Assembly: GCA_019828565.1 (NCBI GenBank)
Contig: JAHDYR010000007.1
Coordinates: 124,001-188,000 of the forward strand
Source of the DNA: Carpediemonas membranifera
Lineage: Eukaryota > Fornicata
DNA length: 64,000 bases
Direction of reading: 5' to 3'
Both the position numbers and the translations under genes were made by a program. Of the stretch, positions 58,226-64,000 are shown one piece after another. Below the pieces are notes generated by a model. It worked only from the letters and a program-made list of their open reading frames with translations. It was not told the DNA's origin and did not search any database. Numbering within the stretch: the stretch's first letter is position 1; every line of letters starts with the position of its first letter.

Positions 58226-58600
58226 TTATGTACGCACGTCGGCGACCATGCCGCGCCAGCCTCCGTACGTGTCGCGGATGCGACGGACGGTCTCCTTGTA
58301 TCCGAAGTGACCTTCACTGCCGCCGTGAACGGAGGAGATGATCTTGTGGTGGTCATCGTCGGACAGGATCAGCAAGCGACTGAGGGTGTCCGCACAGCCA
58401 TTATCCTTGCCCGCTACGTGAAGGACTGTGAAGTCGTAGCTGTCTACGGCGAGGCGCCAGCGTCTGACTTTGGGATTGATGGACGTGGCCATCCAGACGA
58501 GGTTTCTGTGGTCTGTATGCGCGGTAAAGTGCACGGCCATCAGGTTCTTCGCGAATTTGTCTACGGCGCTGACAAGGGCGAACATCTCTTTTTCTATCGT
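58226..58600 (-). pseudogene. Gypsy-4 RNase H C-terminus and integrase N-terminus
   Basis: EMFALVSAVDKFAKNL, TAHTDHRNLVWMA, HVAGKDNGCADTLSRL (RNase H end), then HGGSEGHFGYKETVRRI (His pair of the HHCC domain). Joined to the RT frame by a frameshift at about 58590-58650. Confidence 0.82.
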
Positions 58601-60186
58601 GGCCCACCGACGTTGAGTGGATGTGAGGGTCTTAGAAAAGTACTGGACGGGCGTGAGTCTCGTTTGACTGTCAGGACGCCGCCAATACCTATATCCGAGG
58701 CGTCGGTGAACAGGTGGAGGTCGTCGCCTGGCCTGGGGTGCGTCAGAATCTTACCTGACGTGAGCTCTTGCTTGATCTTACTCAGTGCTGTCTCTTGGGG
58801 CTCGCCCCAGGTGAAGGGCACGCCAGAACGTGTGAGATCGATGAGTGGTTCTGCGATATCTGCGAAGGCGGGGATCGTCGGGCGGAAGTAGTTGACCATG
58901 CCCAATACGGTTCTCACCTCACTGACGTTCGTGGGAGCGCGCATGGCGAGGACTGGTTCCAGCCTCTCTGGGGCAATGCTGTGCCCAGTTGGCGTGACGT
59001 GCCACCCGAGATAGTCAATCTCGTGGGCGGCGAGGATCGTTTTCTTCAAGTTAACGCGGACGTTGGCGTCGTCGAGACGCTCGAGCACGCTGCGGAGGTT
59101 CTTGAGGAATTCGGAACGGGTCTTACCCATGACGACGATGTCGTCGATGTACACCAGGGCGGCCGTGAACAGGTCGGCACCCATTACCTTTTCCAGGGCA
59201 CGCTGCATGTGGATAGCGGCGTTGCGTAGGCCGAATGGCATCCTGCAGTAGTGGTACTTGTGGTTGTCGGCGATAAAGGCGGTGTACTGCCGGGATTCCG
59301 GGTCCAGTGGGACCTGGAGGAAGGCCTTTGACAGGTCGAGTGTGGCGTAGTACGCCGAGCCTTCGAGCTGATCAAGTAGGTCCTCGATAAGCGGCAGGGG
59401 GTGCTCGTCTGGCGCTGTTACGTCGTTAAGACGGCGGAAGTCCAGGCACAAGCGGATGCTGTTGTCGTGTTTGACTACAGCAACGATGGGGCTGTTGTAG
59501 GGGCTATCTGATGACTCTATTATGCCCAAGTCGAGCTGCTGGCTTGTCTGCAGGCGTATTTCATTTTGGACTGCCAGGTAATAGCGGTACGGAGGCGTGT
59601 TAGTCGTTTTCCCCTCAGTTAGATGAATCTTGAAGGCTTCCAGGGCTGAAGGCTCACTGGACAGCGGTTCAAAGACCCTATGATGTTCTTCGACGATTTT
59701 GGTGACCTCCTCGCGGAGGGAAGGGATCTGAACGTTGAGTTCAAGCGGCTCCTCTTCAAGCAGATTAAAATCCACTTCACTGCCTTCGTCGGGTTCTTCC
59801 GCGACGATGTCTGACCCCACGTTAAAAGTGACCAGGCCCAGCTCGAGGGAGGAGGGTAGGCCGAAGATGATGTCGTAAGGTAGGTGTCGCAGGACGAGGA
59901 ACTGGTCAATGACCGAGAGTTTGTGGCCAGTTCTGGAGCGGCCAAGGCTCATCTCGATGGTGCAGATGGCCTCGACGTTGACTGCTTGTCCGCTTCCCAC
60001 ACGGACGCGGCCTGAGTAAGGTCGCATGGGCAGCCCTAGTGTCGTCACGAGTACGTGAGACACGATGTTTGCCGTGGCGCCAGAATCAATCAGTGCGCTG
60101 CTGTGTGATACCTGGTGATCGTGCTGGATCTCTACCTCAATCTCGGCAGAGGCAGAAGACTTCCGTCCCGCTCGATCAGTCGCCAT
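58594..60186 (-). pseudogene. Gypsy-4 protease and reverse transcriptase
   Basis: ATG 60186 (MATDRAGRKSSASAEIEVEI) within a short direct repeat (gttatggcgac twice). Protease ALIDSGATANIVS and DIIFGLPSSLELG. RT: LCLDFRRLNDVTAPDEHPLP, LDLSKAFLQVPL, MPFGLRNAAIHMQ, LVYIDDIVVMG. RNase H start LFTDASDIGIGGVLTV; the frame is then lost. Confidence 0.87.
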
Positions 60187-60247
60187 AACGTCGCCATAAC
60201 GAGATGGTGACACGCTTCAACAACGAGAGCCTGGATCAATAAACCAT

Positions 60248-60985
60248 TTACAGCCACCAGTAGCCGCACTGGAAGTTCACTGTCGGTCTTCCGAGCGGAC
60301 AGTCACCGAAGGTGCGGTAGAGGTCGGTTACTGTGGGCGTTATCCTTTGCTTGGCGATGTTGCGGAGTACCCAAGCAAACACTTGCTCGCACGGGTTCAG
60401 GACAGGCGAGTATGCCGGCATATACAGTATGCGGCATCTGGTGTCAGAGTAGAACTTGTGTACTGGCGCATTGTCCATGATAAGGACGATTCTGCGTGAA
60501 CTGAACGTGGACTGGATCCATTGTTCCATGTAAGCTGTGAACTTGCACGCATCAATTGTGTCACCAGCACCAGACACAAAGATCTTCTGAACGCCATCTA
60601 TGTTGAAGAAGAGCAACACGGAGCGCGAATGAGTTAAAGACCCGGTGTGTTTGGTGTTCACGTACGTCTCGCCAATCGGAGACCAGCCCTTTCGCCTCCA
60701 TACTGAACGAGCTTTGGATGAGATCCACAATCTCTTCAAGGAAGTAGTCTCTCTGAGGGACTGCTCTTTGCAAAAACTTCCTCACCTCTGCCGCACGGAA
60801 TTCCTGTGGGCGCTTCATCCTCTCTCCTCCTTCTCATCGCCGTCCATGAAGGACAAACGCTTGCGCACATTGGAAACGCTGCCTTGGCCGAACACACGGC
60901 GGCAGGTTCTGGTGATTTCGGAAGGACCTTGGCCTTCGGAGCTCATAGAAGCTATCAAGCTCAGCATCTGTGGCGGATAAACCAT
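60248..60985 (-). pseudogene. IS630/Tc1-type transposase B, frame-broken
   Basis: An N-terminus from ATG 60985 (MVYPPQMLSLIASMSSEGQG, helix-turn-helix QGSVSNVRKRLSF) is lost at about 60815, continued by MKRPQEFRAAEVRKFLQRAV, and lost again near 60720. The DDE core reads VWRRKGWSPIGETYVNTKHTG, VLIMDNAPVHKF and AYSPVLNPCEQVFAWVL. The first catalytic Asp region reads YFLEEIVDL, so Asp may be replaced by Glu. Related to transposase A (KHTGSLT-SR shared). Confidence 0.8.
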
Positions 60986-61113
60986 TATGAATCCTGAGCG
61001 CCTCTCGAATTACTCAAACAAACCAATAAGCCTTATTGCTAAATTCAGGGAAAATCGACCACTGTTCAGATTTTTATGAGCTGAATTAAGTAAAAACAGA
61101 TGAATTTTTAGCT

Positions 61114-61151
61114 AAAATCAACCGTTTTAAGCGCTTAATTCGGTTGATTTT
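61114..61151. repeat. 38-bp near-perfect palindrome upstream of transposase C
   Basis: aaaatcaaccg...cggttgatttt arms (11 bp perfect) around ttttaagcgcttaatt; two mismatched pairs in total. Probably part of the element's subterminal sequence: related words (ctgaattaag, aaatcaacc) occur inverted at 62920-62980. Confidence 0.8.
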
Positions 61152-61174
61152 CGCTCAAAAGTCAGCTTTGCGCA

Positions 61175-62148
61175 ATGTATTCTGAAGACCTAAGGTGGCG
61201 CTGTGTGTTTCTAGCCACCATATGGATGGTCCTTTCGAGAAATAGCCTTAGTTATGCACATTCAGAGCCATACAACTATCAGCCAATGGGTTTCACGAGC
61301 TGAAAAGACAGGAAGTGTTCGTCATACTGACAGAGACAAGCGAAAGCCTCAAGTACCGATGGAAGTCATTGTTTACCTTACAGAGCTGATTAGATCAGAT
61401 CCCTGTTTCTATTTGGACGAGCTTCGAGATAAGATCGTTCACAAGTTCAACCGAAAGATCTCCACCGCCACAGTGTGGCGCATACTACGCTTCAGCTTGA
61501 ACATGACACGGAAGAGCCTCGAAAGACGAGCCACACAAGCAACAAGCATGCAGTTTGCCCGGTTTAGTGCCGAGCTCAACGCCGTTTACCACTGTCAGGA
61601 TCAGCTTATATTTGCTGACGAGACGGCAAAAAGACCTTCGTGCTGGGATTAGGCTTCGCGGCTGGGCCACTGTTGGCCAGAGATGCAAAGTCACTCTGCC
61701 TTTCTCCCGCGGCCAGAGGTATAGTGTGTGCGCATGGCTGGGTCATGACGGCATACTAGGGCATACAATAACGCCAGGGACATTCGACAGGCAGCTATTC
61801 TACGACTCCTTTATCGCCAATGTGTATTACAAAATGAATCCATGGCCTGGGCCACGGTCGATCTTAATGCTCGACAACGCCTCAATTCACCACTTTCCTC
61901 AGTTGCAGCAATGTATCGACAACATTGGCGCCAAGATGATCTTTCTGCCCCCATACAGTCCGCACCTTAATCCCATAGAGGTCATGTTCTCCATCATCAA
62001 GTCTCGCATACAGAGAGATCAAGCTGCTTTTGCTCAAGCTCCAGCATCCACACTGAGCAGGCTCTTCGCTGAAGTGACCAACAGTCAATCACACCTTTTC
62101 AGCTCCCATGGCTACCACGACGGGCAGCTGGACATACACTTCAGATAA
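61175..62148 (+). pseudogene. Tc1/IS630-type DDE transposase C, two frame breaks
   Basis: ATG 61175 (MYSEDLRWRCVFLATIW) is typical of this transposase type. A one-base break near 61220 leads to GWSFREIALVMHIQSHTTIS (helix-turn-helix) and TGSVRHTDRDKRKPQ. A break at an A5 run near 61630 leads on. The core has FADETA (Asp), GQRYSVCAWLGHDG, SILMLDNASIH (Asp) and PPYSPHLNPIEVMFSIIK (Glu). All catalytic residues are present. It is a different lineage from A and B. Confidence 0.88.
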
Positions 62149-62157
62149 ACGCTTTAT

Positions 62158-62889
62158 TCAGTCTTCCTGGTGCTCGTAGTCGGGAATGTTGAGGCTGTTG
62201 GGCATGATAGGCGGCGGGGGACGACTGACCGGAGCTGGAGTTGTCTGGGCGCGTCTCAGTAGTGCTCGGACTTCAGTTACACGCTCATAGGGGACTGGAA
62301 CGAGGACATACGCATCCAAGTCGAAGTTGGGAGGCCGTCTAGGATGCTGAGGTGTCTCTGCAAGCTCTTGGCTCGCTTGTGGCCGCTCGTATTGAACGCC
62401 AGCCGGTGGATCAAGGGCAGTGACTCCGTCAACTCCTGACGCCAGGGAGTGAGCCCAACCCATCAGCTGAGATTCGGTCAGGCCAGGATTGGCAGCACGA
62501 AGGATCTCGCGGGCTTCATGCAAAGCCTCTCGGCCGACGAGTGCGTTTCGCGGTTGGTGGACAGGTTGAGATGAAGCTGTGGTCTTGTTGGGGTCAGCAG
62601 TCCACACATATGCCTCAGGCTTGCTGCATCTGGTGAACTTGCTCCAGGCAGCCATAGTAATGTCTTCTAAGAAGACCTTATCATTGGGAAGCTTGTAACG
62701 TACCTGAATTCTCTGCTTTGCAACGCTCTCTGCAATGTTATACCCCTTTTCGCTGACCAAGTTGCGAATATCACGCACGAAGGCTTCCATAGCTGTCCAC
62801 TCTTGCTTCATCTGCACTATAAACGTGCAAAGTACCTTGTTACGAGACTTCTTCACCTTAATAGTAACATCCGTTCCCTCATCGTCCAT
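62158..62889 (-). CDS. Transposon accessory protein C, 243 aa
   Basis: ATG 62889 (MDDEGTDVTIKVKKSRNK). N-terminal alpha/beta region, then a segment ALHEAREILRAANPGLTESQ, a Pro-rich linker and C-terminus YVLVPVPYERVTEVRALL. It converges with transposase C, 9 bp apart. Unknown function; parallels the accessory gene at 53832-54569. Confidence 0.5.
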   Translation of the reverse strand: MDDEGTDVTIKVKKSRNKVLCTFIVQMKQEWTAMEAFVRDIRNLVSEKGYNIAESVAKQRIQVRYKLPNDKVFLEDITMAAWSKFTRCSKPEAYVWTADPNKTTASSQPVHQPRNALVGREALHEAREILRAANPGLTESQLMGWAHSLASGVDGVTALDPPAGVQYERPQASQELAETPQHPRRPPNFDLDAYVLVPVPYERVTEVRALLRRAQTTPAPVSRPPPPIMPNSLNIPDYEHQED

Positions 62890-63133
62890 CGCTCAATTCA
62901 CCTGTTTTCAGCACTCAAAACACAGTGTTTGATTGCTTAATTCAGGACTCAAAATAAACAAGCTCGTGGTTGATTTAAGGTGAAAAAAGCAATAATTTAT
63001 GCTTATTTTTGATTAAACGCACGATATATCATGTTGAAAAAAGATGATATATGATAACTAGGACATGAATGTCATATAGATGAGATTGACATGCCCAAAA
63101 GTGCTCATTTTCCGACATAGACATTTGTTCAAC
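62890..63133. other. AT-rich spacer, probable right end of transposon C
   Basis: No gene. It contains ctgaattaag- and aaatcaacc-type words inverted relative to 61079-61151, and an atatatcat / atgatatat inverted pair near 63025-63055. Confidence 0.4.
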
Positions 63134-63778
63134 ATGAACACTAGAAACAAGTACGACGACGCATTCAAAGAAGTTCTATTCGAGCTTTTGCTTGAGAAAA
63201 AGCCTTTTTGTGCCAAATGGGGAACAGTTGGTGCCATATACGACGGTTTGTTCACTGATCTTCAACTGCGACTAGATAGAAACATGAAGCTTACTCGCGC
63301 GAAGATCGATCAGGTCATACGTCAATGTCGAGAACATCTGAAGTCCGAATATGCCGAGTTCCCAGCCATTGCTCCAGAGCAAGTCAAAGATCTAATACCG
63401 TGGCAAATGACGGCGACCAAGTACTTTGCGGAGGAAGAGGCGCACCAGCGAGAGCATGCCATCGTCGTCAAAGACAAGGCAGACAAGAAGCAGCCAGTGA
63501 AGGACGATAGCCGCCTGCTAGAGGTGTTCGACAAGGAAGACCTCAACACGTCTATGTCAGGGTCCCAAGGTCCTTCACCATCAACACAGCGAGCCAGAAA
63601 GGGCAAGCGCGACGATGTGGACGCCGTGATCGCAGCTCGGCTGGACATCGACCGGATCAAGGAGGAACGCAAGGCCCGCAAGCTCGAGCTTTATCATGAG
63701 CTAGAGCTCAAGCGCCTCGCAGCTGCGGAAGAGCAGCAGAAGCTGATGGCGCTCATCCTCGAGCGTTTAAGTAAGTAA
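63134..63778 (+). CDS. DNA-binding-like protein: possible Myb/SANT-like N-terminus, coiled-coil C-terminus
   Basis: ATG 63134 (MNTRNKYDDAFKEVLFELLL), 214 aa. The N-terminal ~90 residues are helical with conserved-looking aromatics (KPFCAKWGTVGAIYDGLFTDL, IDQVIRQCREHLKSEY), similar to Myb/SANT-like or trihelix domains that often accompany transposons. The linker is Ser/Pro-rich. The C-terminus is a charged coiled coil (RIKEERKARKLELYHELELK). The stop is followed by agtaaactgc. It could be a host regulator or a transposon-derived gene. Confidence 0.5.
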   Translation: MNTRNKYDDAFKEVLFELLLEKKPFCAKWGTVGAIYDGLFTDLQLRLDRNMKLTRAKIDQVIRQCREHLKSEYAEFPAIAPEQVKDLIPWQMTATKYFAEEEAHQREHAIVVKDKADKKQPVKDDSRLLEVFDKEDLNTSMSGSQGPSPSTQRARKGKRDDVDAVIAARLDIDRIKEERKARKLELYHELELKRLAAAEEQQKLMALILERLSK

Positions 63779-63868
63779 ACTGCGTGGTGCATGTTGCTTG
63801 GTGCTAGTTCGGAGAAGAAGAACGGAAGCGATTTTAAAAGGCCAATCAACTGATTATGGGGCCACAAC

Positions 63869-63884
63869 AGTGCACTTTATGGCG
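63869..63884 (+). promoter_or_regulatory. GCACTTTATG promoter-like motif
   Basis: agtgcactttatggcg, 10 bp before ATG 63895; matches the motif before DRC12 and the roadblock gene. Confidence 0.4.
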
Positions 63885-63894
63885 AGAGTGATTG

Positions 63895-64000
63895 ATGACA
63901 AGCATAGCAGCGCTAGCGTACAGTTACGGCTGGATTACAGAAGAAGAGTTGCTTCAACTATCAAAGAGGCAGGCGAATTTCGGACGAGAGCGAAGAACTA
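63895..64000 (+). CDS. Start of an unknown gene, cut by the window
   Basis: ATG 63895, open to the window end: MTSIAALAYSYGWITEEELL continuing with a Lys/Arg-rich stretch. Supported mainly by the promoter-like motif just upstream and an open, protein-like frame of 35 codons. Confidence 0.35.
   Translation, partial: MTSIAALAYSYGWITEEELLQLSKRQANFGRERRT

Larger units (their letters stand above)
57059..60186 (-). mobile_element. Gypsy-4, lacking gag
   Basis: Minus-strand Ty3/Gypsy element with protease, RT, RNase H, integrase and a chromodomain-like end. The 5' side begins with the protease at ATG 60186 and abuts transposase B, so gag and 5' LTR are missing. Confidence 0.85.

Noticed and set aside
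63772-63786. Giardia-like AGTAAAC polyadenylation signal
   Set aside because: Present after one stop and after the array coiled-coil gene, but absent after Arp3, roadblock and TMEM249, so not a general signal here.

Overview
The window looks like nuclear DNA of a single-celled flagellated eukaryote. It carries eukaryotic housekeeping and flagellar genes (proteasome beta-4/PSMB2, Arp3, dynein roadblock light chain, and likely TMEM231, DRC12/CCDC153 and TMEM249 homologues), close gene spacing, one probable 32-nt intron, and a heavy load of eukaryotic mobile elements. A metamonad such as Carpediemonas or Kipferlia is only a guess. There is a 100-N scaffold gap at 45500-45599 and single Ns at 19507 and 19518. 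Many otherwise good reading frames break by one base at homopolymers, so residual indel errors are likely.

Layout. 1-15860: a minus-strand Ty3/Gypsy chromovirus-like element (Gypsy-1) split by a 10.76-kb non-LTR retrotransposon (1433-12188) with a 15-bp target-site duplication and a (GAAA)5 tail. 16255-22994: the cellular gene block. 23044-34254: six full and one partial near-identical ~1.67-1.73-kb tandem units, each carrying a minus-strand protein resembling the C-terminal zinc-ribbon end of Fanzor/TnpB nucleases and a small coiled-coil protein with a variable heptad repeat. 34255-38376: Gypsy-2, joined to the array with no visible 3' LTR.

38952-53164: a 14.2-kb island bracketed by 74-bp inverted repeats (73/74 identical) flanked by TA. 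By eye its genes are less GC-rich than the housekeeping genes. It holds two OTU-like genes (one with the catalytic Cys apparently replaced by Ser), a PHD-like finger, a SET-like protein with a Lys-rich tail, a Cdc7-like kinase and a truncated kinase paralogue, and a protein whose N-terminus copies the histone H3 tail without a histone fold. In that copy K4, K14 and K18 are kept while K9 and K27 are Arg. I infer a mobile or virus-derived island acting on chromatin and ubiquitin signalling; this is the most interesting part of the window.

53093-62889: IS630/Tc1-type transposases, two of them with a convergent ~245-aa accessory gene, plus two more broken Gypsy elements. 63134-64000: a coiled-coil gene with a possible Myb/SANT-like domain and the start of another gene.

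A short motif, roughly GCANTTTAW (often AGTGCAGTTTATG), lies 15-50 bp upstream of several start codons in both cellular and island genes and may be a core promoter element.
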